64,000 nt of DNA from Nesterenkonia sp. E16_10 (lineage in GTDB: Bacteria; Actinomycetota; Actinomycetes; Actinomycetales; Micrococcaceae), in assembly GCF_017347085.1 (NCBI RefSeq), contig NZ_JADPSA010000022.1, positions 62,001 to 126,000 on the forward strand. The letters run 5' to 3'. Each line of letters opens with the position of its first letter. The stretch's first letter is position 1. The notes below the pieces were generated by a model, which worked only from the letters and a program-made list of their open reading frames with translations, made no database searches and was not told where the DNA came from. The translations under genes were made by a program, and so were the position numbers. This document shows, piece by piece, positions 25,671-37,730 of this stretch.

Positions 25671-28600
25671 ATGGTCGACCCCGCGCTGCCCACATCTGAT
25701 TCCTCGTCTGGCTCACCTCTCGAGCTGACGCCGGCGCAGCGCGGCATCTGGTACGCCCAGCAGCTCGACCCGGAGAACGCGACCTATCAGATCGGCCAGT
25801 ACCTCGAACTGGACGGGGCTGTGGACACCAAGGTCATGAGCCTGGCCTGGACGAAGGTGATTCGGGACATCGATTCACTCTCCATGCGCTTCTCCGAGGA
25901 CGCCAAGGGCCCCCACGCCACGCTCCAGAGGCCCGCCCCTGAGGCGGATCTGCTCACGATCGTGGACCTCTCCGGAATCTCGGACTCCGAACAGGCCCGG
26001 GCGGAGGCACGTCGACGCATCGATCAGGAGATGGAGACGGCACGGGCGCTCGACTCCGCCGATCTCTGCGCCGCGGTGCTCTTCCGGCTACCCGAGGGCC
26101 GAAGCTGGCTGTTCCAGCGCGTCCACCACATCATGCTGGACGGCTACTCCGCGGTGATCGCGCTGCACTACCTCGCGCGCGTCTACTCCGCGCTCACTGC
26201 CCGCATCCCGAACGGCCTGGTCCGCGGCCCCGTGGCGAAGGTGCTCGCGAAGGTCGCCGCCCGGAAGGACTCCCCCTTCCCCAGTCATCAGGACCTGCTG
26301 ACCGATCTGCACGACTACACCACCTCCGATCAGCACACCGAGGACCAGGCGTTCTGGCAGACCCAGGTGCAGCGCGAGTCCTCGGTCGAGGGCCTGGAAG
26401 GCACGCCCAGCGGTCCGGCCCACCGGGTGGTCCGCGTGACCCTTCCGCTGGATCCGGCGCAGACGGATCTGCTCCGCGGACTCGGCCGGGATGTGCCGAA
26501 GACCCTTGTGGGCATCATCAGCATCTACCTCGCCCGAGTCACCGGCCAGGACCAGGTCTCGGTGGGACTGCCCGTGACCGCTCGCCGCGGACGGGTGGCG
26601 AAGTCGACGCCGTCGATGCTCTCCAACATCCTCCCGCTGCAGATGGACATCACCCCGAACGCCGAGATCACCGGGATCATCGGATCCGCCGGTGACACGG
26701 TCCGCGCCGCGGTGCGACACCAGCGCTTCCGGGTCGAGACCCTTCCCGGCGCCTCGGGCATGGCGGGACCCTCGGTGAACCTGCTGCCCGTGGTCGCGGA
26801 CCTGAAGTTCGGCAGCACCACGGGCAAGGTGCATATCCTCTCCACCGGCCCGGTGCACGATCTCTCCTTCGTGATCTCCGGGATCGACAGCCAGGCCGCC
26901 ACTCCGACCCTCCAGCTGGAGGGTGACGCGGAGCTGCACACCGTGGAGACGTTGCAGGAGCACGGTGAGCGCCTGCGTTCACTGATCACCACGGGGCTGA
27001 CCGCGGAGCCCGGCACCACGGTGGGGCAGCTCCCGCTCACCGCAGGTCCGGAGACCGCCGACCTGCTGAACCACGGCCAGGGTCCGGACCGCTCGATCAC
27101 CGCGGAGACCGCGCTGCAGGCCTTCGCCGCCGCGGCCGCTGCGCATCCCGAGGCGCTCGCCGTCGTGGCCGACGACGGATCCCTGGACTTCCGAACGCTC
27201 CATGCGGACTCCACACGTCTGGCCCACCACCTGCGTCACCGGGGAGTCGGACCGGGGCAGCTGGTGGCCGTGCGGATCGAGCGCAGCGTGAACCTGCCGC
27301 TGCTGGTGCTGGCCGTGCTCAAGTCGGGGGCCGCCTACGTGCCGCTGGACCCGGAGTACCCGATCGACCGGGTCAAGGGGATGATCGTCGATTCTGCCCC
27401 GGCGATGCTGCTCACCAGCCGGGCTCAGGCGGAGTCCGATCGAGCCGCCGGTGCCGACTGGGATCTGCCGACCATGGCGGTCGACGCCGATACCGAACAG
27501 TCCTGGCGCCGGGCGACCGAGGACCCCAGCACGCTTCCGCTGGTGTCCCAGCATGATCTCGCCTACGTGGTGTTCACCTCGGGCAGCACCGGGCGCCCCA
27601 AGGGAGTGGGTGTGGAGCGGCTCGCGCTGCGCAACCTGTTCCAGGAGCACCGGGATGAGCTCTTCGACCCCACCCAGGAGCGGCTCGGTCGGCGCGCCCG
27701 GGTCGCCCACACTGCCGGCCTGTCCTTCGACGCGGCCTGGGATCCGTTGCTGTGGCTCTTCGCCGGCCACGAGCTGCACATGGTCGGCGACGAGGACCGC
27801 CGTGACCCGCAGCGCCTGGCGCAGCTGCTCAGCGAGCGCGAGATCGACTCCATCGAGACCACTCCCTCCTTCGCGGAGGCGCTGCTGGGCACCGGACTCT
27901 TTGATGGCAGCGGCAGCTTCGCCGCAGGGAGCCACCCGAGTGTGATCGCCGTCGGCGGCGAGGAGGTGGGCCCCGACCTGTGGGACCGTCTGGCCGCGCT
28001 GGACGGAGTCCTCGCCGTGAACCTCTACGGACCCACCGAGACCACGGTGGACAGCCTGGTGGCGCCGATCACCGCAGACACCCAGCCGCACATCGGCGGA
28101 TCCGTGCGCAACAGTCGCCACTACATCCTGGACGGCGCGCTCCAGCCCGTCCCGCACCGCGCCGTGGGAGAGCTCTACCTCGCGGGCACCAACGTGGCCC
28201 GGGGCTATGTGGGGCAGCCGGGGATGAGCTCCGCCCGCTTCGTGGCGGATCCCTTCGCCGCCGATGGATCCCGGATGTACCGCACCGGAGATGTGGTCCG
28301 GCGTCGCAGCGATGGTTCGCTGCGCTTCCTGGGCCGGATGGACGATCAGGTGAAGATCCGCGGCTACCGGGTCGAGCTCAGCGAGATCGAAGCCGCCCTG
28401 CGGAGCCAGCCAGGGATCGCCCAGGCGGCGGCACTGATCCACGGGGAGGGACCCGCCGCCCGACTCACCGGATACGTCGCCGGCGCAGGAGCCGCGGGAG
28501 GCGACGCCGCCCCGGACGGCCACGCCATGCGGGATCAGCTTCGCGCGACGCTGCCGGACTATATGGTGCCCAGCGTCATCATGGTCTTAGACGGCTTCCC

Positions 28601-31600
28601 GCTGACCCCGAACGGCAAGCTCGATCGCAAGGCGCTGCCCAGCCCGCAGGCCACGGCCGCGGCAAGTTCACAGCGTCCCCGCACCGCCATGCAGCGGCGC
28701 GTGGCCGAGGCGTTCGCCGAGGTGCTGCACCTCGAGGTCGCAGGCATCGGAATGGACGAGGACTTCTTCGCCGCCGGGGGCCACTCTCTGCTGGCCACCG
28801 CGCTGGCCTCGGTGCTCTCCACCCCGGCCGAGTCTCACATCACGGTCAGGGACGTGTTCGAGCGTCCCACCGTGGCCGGCCTCGCGGAACGGCTCCAGCA
28901 GGGCGAATCGGCGGGCGGACCCGCCCCGCTGCACCGCATGGCGCACCCCGAGACGCTGCCGGTCTCACTGACCCAGCGCCGGCTCTGGTTCCTCAACCAG
29001 CTGGAACCGGCCTCCGCGGCCTACAACATCCCGGTGGTGCTGCGACTGAAGGGCCAGGTCGAGACCCAAGCCCTGCGTGACGCGTTCTCCGACGTCGCGG
29101 CCAAGCATGAGCCGCTGCGCACGGTGTTTCCGCTGCGCGAGGGGGAACCGGTGCAGGAGGTGCTCGACGGTGAGGCGGCACGACCCAGCTTCTTGGCGGT
29201 CTCTGTTCCGGCGGAGCGCGTCGATCACGTGGTGGCCCAGGAAGCCCGGCGCCCGTTCGACATCACGCGAGAGACCCCGCTGCGCGGGCTGCTGCTGAGC
29301 ACCTCCGCCACGGACCACACCCTGGTGGCCGTGATGCATCACATCGCCTCCGACGGCTGGTCGCTGCGGCCCTTCGCCCAGGACCTCTCTCGCGCCTACG
29401 CCGCCCGGGCCAGAGGCGAGCACCCCGACCTGGGTGAGCTCGCCATCGAATACAGCGACTTCAGCCTGTGGCAGCGCGAACACCTCGGCGATCCCGCCGA
29501 CGCCGGCAGTGAGGCACACCGCCAGGCGGAGTTCTGGCGGCGCGAACTCGAGGGCGCCCCCTCCGAGATCGCCCTGCCCCGAGACCGGGCACGAGGCGTC
29601 GCGTCGGAGGCGAACCTCGCCGCCGGTGTCCGGCAGCTCGACGCAGTGATCGATCCGGCCCAGCATGCTCGGCTGCGGCAGCTTGCCGCGGGCCACAGCG
29701 CCAGCCTGTTCATGGTGCTGCAGTCGGCTCTCGCCGTGACGCTGAAGCAGCACGGCGCCGGAGAGGACATCGTGGTGGGCACTCCGGTGGCCGGCCGCAG
29801 CGACCCAGCACTCGATGAACTGGTCGGGTTCTTCGTCAACACGCTCGTGCTGCGCACGCAGCTGCAGCAGGACCCGGAGCTGGGCGAGGTGCTGGACCGG
29901 GTGCGAGAGTCGAACACCCGGGCCTACGCCCATCAGGAACTGCCCTTCGATGCGGTGGTCGATGCGGTGAACCCTCCCCGCACCGCCGCGATGCACCCGA
30001 TCTTCCAGGTGATGCTCACCCTGCAGAACACCGAGCCCGCGAAGGTGGAGCTCGACGGCGTGGAGATCACGGTGCCCGCCCAGATGACCAGCGCCGGGGT
30101 CAAGACGGACCTGATGCTCGATGTCAGCGCACCTGCGGGCGATGCTGGACCGCTGCACCTCGCCCTGGCCTACGACGCGGCGCTGTTCTCTGCCGCGAGC
30201 GCCCAGCGCGTCCTGGACACGATGCTCCGCGGACTGCACACCATGGTCGAGGCCCCTCAGACGCGTCTCTCGGGTCTCACCGCTGTGGACGAGGACACCC
30301 GTGACTGGCTCGAACGGCACAGCATCGCGCCGACGCTTCCGAGCACCGGCACGATCCTGGACGCGCTCGAGCAGACCTCCCGGCACCACCCCGGCTCGGC
30401 TGCCCTGCAGGACTCCACCCGGTCCATGACCTTCGCGGAGCTGCTCGAGGGCGTGGAGACCATCGCTGCGAACCTGCACCATGCGGGGGTTCGCCCCGGT
30501 GACCCGGTGCTGCTAGCCCTGCCGCGCAGCGTCGAGGCGCTCAGCGCCCTGCTGGGCGTCATCCGCGCCGGGGCCATCGCGGTTCCCGTGGACGTGAGCT
30601 ACCCGGTCGGCAGGATCGCACAGATCGCTGCCAGCGCCGCACCCCGCGCCGCGATCCTGCTCGAGAGCCCAGATTTCGCCGAGCTGGACCAGACGCTGCT
30701 GGAGCACAATCCGGAGATCCTGCGTCTGCGGCCTGCGGAGCTCTCCCGTGCCTCCGGGGCCGAGGTGCCATCGGCGCCCGGACCTGAGGCTGCGGCGTAC
30801 CTGGTGCACACCTCCGGGACCACGGGCACCCCGAAGGGCGTGCAGGTGCCACATTCGGCATTGCGCAACGTCCTGGACCACCATCAGGACCGACTGATCG
30901 GCCCATGCCAGCAGAGGTGTGCGCCGGCGCTGCCGAAGATGCTGCACCTGAGCGGGCTGGGCTTCGACGCGGCCTGGGACCCGATCCTCTGGCTCGTCTC
31001 GGGAACCACCCTGCTGATCCCGGATGAGCAGCAGCGAGTGGACGCGGAGATCGTCGTCGGGCTGCTCGCCGGAACAGAGGCGCCCACCGCCTCCGAGGAT
31101 CAGGCGCCGAGCGGCTTGAGCTCGGAAGGGGTCGACGTGGTCGAGACCACGCCGTCCTACGCCCAGCAGCTTCTCGCGCTGGGGCTTCTGGAGGCTCTCG
31201 AGGCGCAGGATCAGACGCTGACCCTGGCGCTCGGCGGCGAGGCCGTCTCCGCGTCGCTCTGGCGAGCCGTGGCCGAGTCGCCCCGGCTCGAGGGCTGGAA
31301 CCTCTACGGTCCCAGCGAGTTCACCGTGGACTCGGTGCTGACCCCCATCACGGGGCTGGAACCCCATATCGGGCGGCCGATCCCCAACCTCACCGCCCGG
31401 GTGCTGGACGCCTCGCTGGCCCTGGTCCCGCCTGGGGTAGAAGGCGACCTGTACCTCTCCGGCATCTCGGAGGCACACGGCTATCGAGGACGCCCGGCGG
31501 AGACCGCCTCGGCGTTCGTCGCCGACCCCTGGACCGCCGGCGGACGGATGTACCGCACCGGAGACGTGGTGCGCCGCAGGCCGGACGGCACCCTGCAGTT

Positions 31601-34600
31601 CCTGCGCCGGGACGATGACCAGGTGAAGATCCGGGGGCACCGGATCGAGGTGGCCGAGGTGGAATCGGTCCTCGGAGCGCTGGAGGGCGTCGGGTCCGCC
31701 GTCGTGCGGGTCGTGACCCCCGGCGCCGCCGATACCGCGCAGCTCGCGGCCTGGCTGGTCACCTCGCGGGATGCCGAGGACATCCGGTCCGCCGCCTCCC
31801 GGCTGCTGCCGGAGTACATGGTCCCCACCCGGATCATCGGGGTCAGCGAGATCCCACTGACCTCCCACGGCAAGGTCGACGTCGCGGCGCTCCCGGAGCC
31901 CCAGGTCACCGGCGGTGCCAGGCAGCCCAAGACGGAACAGGAGCAGGCGGTCTGCGAGGTCATGGGCGAGGTGCTCGGAGCCTCGAACGTCGGGCTCGAC
32001 GACGACTTCTTCGCGCTCGGCGGGCACTCGCTGCTGGCGGTCTCGCTGGTCGGAAGGCTCGAACAGCAGCTCGGCATGTCGATTCCGCTGCGGACGGTCT
32101 TCGAGGCCGGGACTCCCGCCGAACTGCTGCGCGCCGCGGCACGCTCGGTGGAGCCTGCCCTCGAGGCGCCCTTGGAAGGCACGACCAGCTCCACCTCGAC
32201 GACACCGCTGAACGCGCCGGTGAGCACCCCGTTGAACACCCCACTGAAGACCTGGGTGAAGGAGCATCCCCGGGTCGACGATGCCGAACTGCCGCTGACC
32301 GCTGGTCAGTCCCGGCTGTGGTTCCTCAATCAGCTGGATCCCTCCTCCGCCGAGTACAACGTCGTGCTTCACGTCGAGCTGCGCGGAGACCTGGACGCCA
32401 CGGCGATGAGCGGGGCCATCGACGATCTGGTCGCCCGGCATGAGGTGCTGCGCACCCGCTTCCCGGCACAGGGCGCGGCACCAGAGTCCGCGCCGGGCAC
32501 ACCGGGCGCCGACGCCGAGTCACGACCGGTGCAGCTGGTGCATGAACCGAGGCCGGGGGTGCTCGGCAGCCAGCCGCTGGACATCTCCGCCGGGTTCGAC
32601 CTGAGCAAGGAACAGCCGCTGCGCGCTGCCCTGGTGCCGATCGATGATCACGAGACGGGTGAGGACTCCCGGGCCTGGCGCCTGGAACTGGTCCTGCACC
32701 ACATCGCCACCGACGGCGCCTCACTGGCACCTCTGGTGCGCGATCTCGCCGCCTCCTACACCGCACGGGCCTGCGGAGGCACTGCCCTGCGCCGCCCGCT
32801 TGCGGTGCAGTTCGGTGATGTCGCCCGCCGTGAAGCACACCTGCAGGAGCAGATCCGGCGTCGCGGCGAAGAGGACCCCGCGCTGCGGCGCTGGGTCCAG
32901 CGCCTGGACTCGGCACCCACCGAACTGGCGCTGCCCACGGATGGCGAACGTGCCCCGAGCGCCAGCCAGCCGGCCGGCATGCTCAGCTTCACCATTCCGG
33001 CGGAACTCGCCGCGAAGCTCAACACCCTCTCCGCCGCCCAGTCCGCCAGCAGCTTCCACGGCTGGCTCGCCGGGCTCGGCGGCTACCTGCGCCGGATCGG
33101 CGCCGGTGAGGACGTGGTCATCGGGTCCCCCTCGGCGGGTCGCACAGACCCGGATGTCGAGGACCTGATCGGCTTCTTCGTGAACACCCTGCCGCTGCGC
33201 CTGGACCTCTCCGATGAGTCGCTGAGCTTCGCCGGCGCGGTGCGGATGGCACGGCAGCAGACGCTGACCGCGCTCGAGGACGAACACGTGCCCTTCGAGC
33301 AGATCGTGGAACAGGTGCGACCGCAGCGCCAGCTCGGACGCCACCCGCTGTTCCAGACCATGCTCTCGGTGGAGCAGCCCACGGACCTCAGCCTGGAGCT
33401 GCCGAATGTGACGGCGACCCCGCTGGACCCCGGTACCACGGGCAGCGCCAAGGTGGACCTCTCGTTCACACTGCGCCCACGGCCCGGACAGGACGCGGCG
33501 GTGGATGCGGTGCTGGAGTTCAACGCCTCGCTGTTCTCCCAGCGCGCCGCCGACGCCCTGGTCCAGGGATGGATGCAGTTCCTCCACGAGGCCGGACAGG
33601 CCCCGGAGCGGCCGCTCATGGACGCTGAGCTCGCGGGGACCGCCACTGCGCTGAGCCCCTGGCCGGTCGACGCCGGTGCGACAGGGGCAGAACCGGTCAC
33701 CGTGCTCGAGGCCTTCGCCGAGGCCGTGCGCCGCCAGCCGGCCCAGCCGGCCCTGGTTGCGGCCGGGGCAAGCCTGAGCTTCAGCGAGCTCGACGAACGG
33801 GCCCGGGCCATCGCGGCGGGCCTCACCGCCCAGGGGATCGGACCGGGAGACGTGGTCGCGCTCTGCCTGCCGCGTTCGGTGGACACCGTGGCCGGGCTGC
33901 TCGGCAGCTGGCGGGCCGGCGCCGTCGCAATGCCGATCGACACCACGCTGCCGGAGGCGCGGGTGGCCGCAATGCTCACCGCGGCGACACCCGCTGTGGT
34001 GCTGCACGCAGACGAGGCGGACACCGGGGACTCCACGCGAACCTCGGCGCAGCTGGCTCGGGCTGCGGCCGAGCAGGCCGAGCTGGGCCCGCAGCGGCTG
34101 CATGGAATGGGCTCGCTGCTGGCGGCCTCCTCCGCGCTCGGAGGCCCCGCCTCTGAGCAGGACTCCCTCCCGGCCCCGGCGAGGCTCCGGGACCCGGCGT
34201 ATCTCATCTTCACCTCAGGGACCACGGGTGTGCCCAAGGGCGTGCAGGTGCCGCACCGCGCGCTGGGCCACCTGCTGATGTCCCACCGCGCCACGCTGAT
34301 GCCACAGGCTCAGCTGCAGCCGAAGCGGCTGGCACACACCACCGGGGTCGGCTTCGACGCCGCTATGGATCCGATCCTCTGGCTCGCCGACGGCCACGAG
34401 GTCCACCTGGTCGATGACACGACCCGGCGTGACCCGCAGGCCCTGGTGGGATATTTCCAGAAGCACCGGATCACCGCCTGGGAGACCACGCCGAGCTACG
34501 TCACGGCACTCACGGCCCACGCTGACCTGGGAGAACACCTCGACGCGAGCGGACCCGAGGATCCCTTCGTGCTGCTGCTCGGCGGGGAACCGGTGGACCC

Positions 34601-36377
34601 GGATCTGTGGGACTGGCTGCGTGAGCGCAGCGCCACCACCACCTCCTGGAACCTCTACGGACCCACCGAGGTGGGAGTGGATTCTCTGATCGCCGACCTC
34701 GCGGGTGACCCGCTCCCTGAACTGGGCGCTCCGACCTGCGGCTCGATCGCCTACGTGCTCGATGACCGGCTTCGCCCGGTCCCCGACGGTTCGGTGGGCG
34801 AGCTCTGGCTGGCCGGCGCGCAGCTGGCCGACGGCTACCGCGGCAGGTCCGCAGAGACCTCCAGCCGCTTCGTCGCTGATCCGTTCTCCACCACGGGGGC
34901 TCGGATGTACCGCACCGGCGACCTCGTCGTCGTCGAAGCCGGCCAGGACCGGACGCGTCCGCGCATCCGGTCCCTGGGACGGGCGGACAGCCAGGTGAAG
35001 ATCCGCGGCTACCGCGTGGAACCCGCCGAGGTGGAGTCGCTGCTGCGCGGGATGCCCGAGGTCTCCCAGGCCGTGGTGCGCCCACGCGCCCTGGAGCGCG
35101 GGACCGAGCTGATGGCCTGGGTGACCCTTGACTCCGCTCCGGAGTCCGAGGCAGCTCCGACGGCGGAGCTGCAGGCCGAGCTGATGCGTCGGCTCCGGGC
35201 CGCGCTGCCGGGCTATATGGTCCCGGCGGCGATCAGCGGTCTCGACGCGATCCCGCTGACCCCCAACGGCAAGGTCGATGATCGTGCGCTGCCGATGCCA
35301 GAGGCGTCCGGGGCAGATCGCACCGGCCGAGCACCGCAGAACCCTGCGGAGCAGGCCGTGGCCGCCGCCTTCTCGGATGTCCTGGGCGCCGCGGAGGTGA
35401 CGGCCGAGGACTCGTTCTTCGATCTGGGCGGTCACTCGTTCCTCGCCCAACCCGTGATCTCGGCGATCAACGCCGCGCTGGGCGCGGACCTGCCGGTCCA
35501 AGTGATTTTCCAGGCTCCGACCGTGGAAGGTCTGGCCGCCCTGGTGCAGTCCGGCGAGGCCGACGTGGCGCAGAGCCTGCGCGCGGTGCTTCCGCTGCGC
35601 CGCAACGGCACAGGCAGCCCGCTCTTCGCCGTACACCCGGGCAGCGGTCTGAGCTGGTCGTTCTCCTCACTGGTGACGCACCTGGACACCCGGCGGCCCA
35701 TCCTGGGCCTGCAGATGCCAGGCATCGCCGCGGATGAGCCCACGCCCGACGAGCCGGCCACGATGCACGAGCTGATCAGCCAGTACGTGGAGGTGATCCT
35801 CAGCGAACAGCCCGAGGGCCCGTTCCATCTGGTGGGCTGGTCCTTCGGCGGTCGGCTGGCCCATGCCATCGCGGCGGCGCTGCAGGAGCGCGGACACGAG
35901 GTGGGCACGCTCGCGGTGCTCGATGCCTACCCCGCTGAGGAATCCACGGCCGGGATCACCGATGACCAGAGCCTCTGGCGCGCGTTCCTCGGCGCCCAGG
36001 GTGTGCAGGCCCCGGCCGATGAGCGGCTCTCCGCGGGTCGTGCCCGGGCCCTGCTGGGTGAGGCCGGGAGTCCGCTGGCCTCGGTGCCGGAGGAGACGAT
36101 GCGGCGCAGCGCCACACGCTTCCGCACCATCGGGGGTCTCTTCGATCGCAGCCCGGTGCCGGTGTACCGCGGCGACCTGCACCTGGTGGAGGCCACGGTG
36201 GACGTCCCGGCGGACCGTCCTGCGCCCAGCGCCTGGGCGCCGCATGTCTCCGGAGAGGTCATCGTCGAACGTGCGGAGCTTCCGCACGAGCGGATGCTGG
36301 AGCCCGCCGGAGTCCGCGCGCTTGCCGCGGTGCTGCCTGCGCAGCTCACCGGGAGCGATGTCCCCGGCGGGTTGTAA
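25671..36377 (+). CDS. Trimodular non-ribosomal peptide synthetase, (C-A-T)x3-TE
   Basis: A 3568-aa assembly line. Condensation domains have intact HHxxxDG motifs near residues 151 (HHIMLDG), 1223 (HHIASDG) and 2343 (HHIATDG). Adenylation domains have the P-loop-like TSGSTG/TSGTTG at about 635, 1712 and 2847, and carrier-protein serines in GGHS lie at about 1039, 2120 and 3255. A C-terminal thioesterase has GWSFGG (Ser near 3391), LDAYP and ELPHE. No epimerase or methyltransferase domain is present. By manual alignment to GrsA the specificity codes are DADEAGLVDK, DADEAGLVDK and DADELGLVDK, so all modules should load the same residue; acidic positions 239, 278 and 331 hint at a basic side chain. 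The first C domain and the TE resemble EntF. It lies upstream of the MbtH gene. Confidence 0.95.
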   Translation: MVDPALPTSDSSSGSPLELTPAQRGIWYAQQLDPENATYQIGQYLELDGAVDTKVMSLAWTKVIRDIDSLSMRFSEDAKGPHATLQRPAPEADLLTIVDLSGISDSEQARAEARRRIDQEMETARALDSADLCAAVLFRLPEGRSWLFQRVHHIMLDGYSAVIALHYLARVYSALTARIPNGLVRGPVAKVLAKVAARKDSPFPSHQDLLTDLHDYTTSDQHTEDQAFWQTQVQRESSVEGLEGTPSGPAHRVVRVTLPLDPAQTDLLRGLGRDVPKTLVGIISIYLARVTGQDQVSVGLPVTARRGRVAKSTPSMLSNILPLQMDITPNAEITGIIGSAGDTVRAAVRHQRFRVETLPGASGMAGPSVNLLPVVADLKFGSTTGKVHILSTGPVHDLSFVISGIDSQAATPTLQLEGDAELHTVETLQEHGERLRSLITTGLTAEPGTTVGQLPLTAGPETADLLNHGQGPDRSITAETALQAFAAAAAAHPEALAVVADDGSLDFRTLHADSTRLAHHLRHRGVGPGQLVAVRIERSVNLPLLVLAVLKSGAAYVPLDPEYPIDRVKGMIVDSAPAMLLTSRAQAESDRAAGADWDLPTMAVDADTEQSWRRATEDPSTLPLVSQHDLAYVVFTSGSTGRPKGVGVERLALRNLFQEHRDELFDPTQERLGRRARVAHTAGLSFDAAWDPLLWLFAGHELHMVGDEDRRDPQRLAQLLSEREIDSIETTPSFAEALLGTGLFDGSGSFAAGSHPSVIAVGGEEVGPDLWDRLAALDGVLAVNLYGPTETTVDSLVAPITADTQPHIGGSVRNSRHYILDGALQPVPHRAVGELYLAGTNVARGYVGQPGMSSARFVADPFAADGSRMYRTGDVVRRRSDGSLRFLGRMDDQVKIRGYRVELSEIEAALRSQPGIAQAAALIHGEGPAARLTGYVAGAGAAGGDAAPDGHAMRDQLRATLPDYMVPSVIMVLDGFPLTPNGKLDRKALPSPQATAAASSQRPRTAMQRRVAEAFAEVLHLEVAGIGMDEDFFAAGGHSLLATALASVLSTPAESHITVRDVFERPTVAGLAERLQQGESAGGPAPLHRMAHPETLPVSLTQRRLWFLNQLEPASAAYNIPVVLRLKGQVETQALRDAFSDVAAKHEPLRTVFPLREGEPVQEVLDGEAARPSFLAVSVPAERVDHVVAQEARRPFDITRETPLRGLLLSTSATDHTLVAVMHHIASDGWSLRPFAQDLSRAYAARARGEHPDLGELAIEYSDFSLWQREHLGDPADAGSEAHRQAEFWRRELEGAPSEIALPRDRARGVASEANLAAGVRQLDAVIDPAQHARLRQLAAGHSASLFMVLQSALAVTLKQHGAGEDIVVGTPVAGRSDPALDELVGFFVNTLVLRTQLQQDPELGEVLDRVRESNTRAYAHQELPFDAVVDAVNPPRTAAMHPIFQVMLTLQNTEPAKVELDGVEITVPAQMTSAGVKTDLMLDVSAPAGDAGPLHLALAYDAALFSAASAQRVLDTMLRGLHTMVEAPQTRLSGLTAVDEDTRDWLERHSIAPTLPSTGTILDALEQTSRHHPGSAALQDSTRSMTFAELLEGVETIAANLHHAGVRPGDPVLLALPRSVEALSALLGVIRAGAIAVPVDVSYPVGRIAQIAASAAPRAAILLESPDFAELDQTLLEHNPEILRLRPAELSRASGAEVPSAPGPEAAAYLVHTSGTTGTPKGVQVPHSALRNVLDHHQDRLIGPCQQRCAPALPKMLHLSGLGFDAAWDPILWLVSGTTLLIPDEQQRVDAEIVVGLLAGTEAPTASEDQAPSGLSSEGVDVVETTPSYAQQLLALGLLEALEAQDQTLTLALGGEAVSASLWRAVAESPRLEGWNLYGPSEFTVDSVLTPITGLEPHIGRPIPNLTARVLDASLALVPPGVEGDLYLSGISEAHGYRGRPAETASAFVADPWTAGGRMYRTGDVVRRRPDGTLQFLRRDDDQVKIRGHRIEVAEVESVLGALEGVGSAVVRVVTPGAADTAQLAAWLVTSRDAEDIRSAASRLLPEYMVPTRIIGVSEIPLTSHGKVDVAALPEPQVTGGARQPKTEQEQAVCEVMGEVLGASNVGLDDDFFALGGHSLLAVSLVGRLEQQLGMSIPLRTVFEAGTPAELLRAAARSVEPALEAPLEGTTSSTSTTPLNAPVSTPLNTPLKTWVKEHPRVDDAELPLTAGQSRLWFLNQLDPSSAEYNVVLHVELRGDLDATAMSGAIDDLVARHEVLRTRFPAQGAAPESAPGTPGADAESRPVQLVHEPRPGVLGSQPLDISAGFDLSKEQPLRAALVPIDDHETGEDSRAWRLELVLHHIATDGASLAPLVRDLAASYTARACGGTALRRPLAVQFGDVARREAHLQEQIRRRGEEDPALRRWVQRLDSAPTELALPTDGERAPSASQPAGMLSFTIPAELAAKLNTLSAAQSASSFHGWLAGLGGYLRRIGAGEDVVIGSPSAGRTDPDVEDLIGFFVNTLPLRLDLSDESLSFAGAVRMARQQTLTALEDEHVPFEQIVEQVRPQRQLGRHPLFQTMLSVEQPTDLSLELPNVTATPLDPGTTGSAKVDLSFTLRPRPGQDAAVDAVLEFNASLFSQRAADALVQGWMQFLHEAGQAPERPLMDAELAGTATALSPWPVDAGATGAEPVTVLEAFAEAVRRQPAQPALVAAGASLSFSELDERARAIAAGLTAQGIGPGDVVALCLPRSVDTVAGLLGSWRAGAVAMPIDTTLPEARVAAMLTAATPAVVLHADEADTGDSTRTSAQLARAAAEQAELGPQRLHGMGSLLAASSALGGPASEQDSLPAPARLRDPAYLIFTSGTTGVPKGVQVPHRALGHLLMSHRATLMPQAQLQPKRLAHTTGVGFDAAMDPILWLADGHEVHLVDDTTRRDPQALVGYFQKHRITAWETTPSYVTALTAHADLGEHLDASGPEDPFVLLLGGEPVDPDLWDWLRERSATTTSWNLYGPTEVGVDSLIADLAGDPLPELGAPTCGSIAYVLDDRLRPVPDGSVGELWLAGAQLADGYRGRSAETSSRFVADPFSTTGARMYRTGDLVVVEAGQDRTRPRIRSLGRADSQVKIRGYRVEPAEVESLLRGMPEVSQAVVRPRALERGTELMAWVTLDSAPESEAAPTAELQAELMRRLRAALPGYMVPAAISGLDAIPLTPNGKVDDRALPMPEASGADRTGRAPQNPAEQAVAAAFSDVLGAAEVTAEDSFFDLGGHSFLAQPVISAINAALGADLPVQVIFQAPTVEGLAALVQSGEADVAQSLRAVLPLRRNGTGSPLFAVHPGSGLSWSFSSLVTHLDTRRPILGLQMPGIAADEPTPDEPATMHELISQYVEVILSEQPEGPFHLVGWSFGGRLAHAIAAALQERGHEVGTLAVLDAYPAEESTAGITDDQSLWRAFLGAQGVQAPADERLSAGRARALLGEAGSPLASVPEETMRRSATRFRTIGGLFDRSPVPVYRGDLHLVEATVDVPADRPAPSAWAPHVSGEVIVERAELPHERMLEPAGVRALAAVLPAQLTGSDVPGGL

Positions 36378-36483
36378 AAAATTGCAGAAGACGACCATCT
36401 GATCACGGGCCGGTTACGAACTCCTCATGATGCCGCAAGAACCACTGCGGCGAGCGATGAGAAACCGACCCAGGAGTGCAGCG

Positions 36484-36693
36484 ATGACCAACCCCTTTGA
36501 CCGAGATGATGTGCAGTTCCGGGTAGTCATCAACGAGCTCGGCCAGCATTCGCTCTGGCCCGAGTTCGCCGATGTCCCCAGCGGCTGGGTGGCGGTCTTC
36601 GGGTCCGCCGCCCGCCAGGACTGCCTCGACTACGTCGAAGAGCACTGGGCGGACATCACCCCGGTGTTCGAGCGCGACCTGGCCGTGTCTTGA
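36484..36693 (+). CDS. mbtH: MbtH-family NRPS chaperone
   Basis: A 69-aa protein, the usual family length, starting at ATG 36484 with AGGAG upstream. The conserved pattern is complete: NPFDRDD, then INELGQHSLWPEFADVPSGW and CLDYVEEHWADITP. MbtH proteins bind adenylation domains and are needed for solubility or activity of many actinobacterial NRPSs. It follows the NRPS by 106 bp and overlaps the exporter ATPase by 4 bp. Confidence 0.96.
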   Translation: MTNPFDRDDVQFRVVINELGQHSLWPEFADVPSGWVAVFGSAARQDCLDYVEEHWADITPVFERDLAVS

Positions 36694-37730
36694 TCTCGCT
36701 GCAGTCGATCACCAAGAGCTTCGGCAAGTTCCAGGCCCTGGCCGGCGTGGACCTGGAGGTCCCGGCGGGCACCGTCCAAGGACTGCTCGGACCCAACGGC
36801 GCGGGCAAGACGACGACGGTGCGCGTGCTGACCACGCTGCTGGAGCCCGACGGCGGTGACGCGTTCATCGCCGGGCACAGCGTGCGCACCGAGGGTGACG
36901 CCGCGCGCAGGAGCCTCGGGGTCTCCGGACAGTACGCCGCAGTGGACGATAAGCTCACCGGGCTCGAGAACCTCACCCTGGTCGGTCAGCTCTACGGCAT
37001 GCGCCGCAAGGCCGCGAAGGCACGGGCGCATGAGCTGCTGGAGCATTTTCGGCTCGACGGCGTGCCCAAGGGTCAGCGTGCTGGTTCGTACTCCGGAGGG
37101 ATGCGGCGTCGACTCGATCTCGCCGGCGCGCTGGTGGCACGGCCTCCTGTGGTGATCCTCGACGAGCCCACCACAGGGCTCGATCCCCGCGGCCGCCGCG
37201 ACACCTGGGACGCCATCTCGGCACTCGCCGATGACGGCACCGCCGTGCTGCTGACCACCCAGTACCTCGAGGAGGCCGACGAGCTTGCGGACTCCATCGC
37301 GGTGATCGACGGCGGTCGCATCGTGGCCGAAGGCACCCCCGCGACGCTGAAGGCCCAGGCCGGCGGCGCTCGACTCGACATGAGCTTCGAACGCCCCGGC
37401 ACGGTTCCGGCGGCTCGCGCCGCACTGAGCTCGATCGGCCTGGAGGTCAGCGCCGATGACTCCGCCCTGCGGCTCAGCGCGACCGCGCCCGGGCGGCAGG
37501 AGAGCCTGCGCGCGGCACTGGCCGCGCTGCGCGAGGCCGAGATCGAGGTCATCGAGGCCTCGCTGCGGCAGCCCACGCTGGACGACGTCTTCCTGCAGAT
37601 CACCCAGAAGCCCGCGGGAGTCCGCTCGGGTCAGGACTCTGCTGAGGACCCGGCTGTGTCACCGACCGAGGCGCCTGCCGAGGACCCGGTCCCCGACAAC
37701 GCCGCCGCCCGAGAGGAGGTCCGCTCATGA
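36690..37730 (+). CDS. DrrA-like ABC exporter ATPase
   Basis: A 346-aa ATPase of the daunorubicin-resistance (DrrA) type. Walker A GPNGAGKTT (near residue 33), signature YSGGMRRRL, Walker B VVILDEPTTGLD and switch LLTTQYLEEADEL are intact, and the family C-terminal domain is followed by an acidic Pro/Glu-rich tail. It begins with TTG inside the mbtH stop (TTGA), a start that limits translation. With the next gene it should export the NRPS product and give self-protection. Confidence 0.92.
   Translation: MISLQSITKSFGKFQALAGVDLEVPAGTVQGLLGPNGAGKTTTVRVLTTLLEPDGGDAFIAGHSVRTEGDAARRSLGVSGQYAAVDDKLTGLENLTLVGQLYGMRRKAAKARAHELLEHFRLDGVPKGQRAGSYSGGMRRRLDLAGALVARPPVVILDEPTTGLDPRGRRDTWDAISALADDGTAVLLTTQYLEEADELADSIAVIDGGRIVAEGTPATLKAQAGGARLDMSFERPGTVPAARAALSSIGLEVSADDSALRLSATAPGRQESLRAALAALREAEIEVIEASLRQPTLDDVFLQITQKPAGVRSGQDSAEDPAVSPTEAPAEDPVPDNAAAREEVRS

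Noticed and set aside
26979-35636. Several 470-640 codon minus-strand frames within the NRPS
   Set aside because: They lie opposite conserved NRPS domains, share their third-position GC bias and show no protein family sequence.
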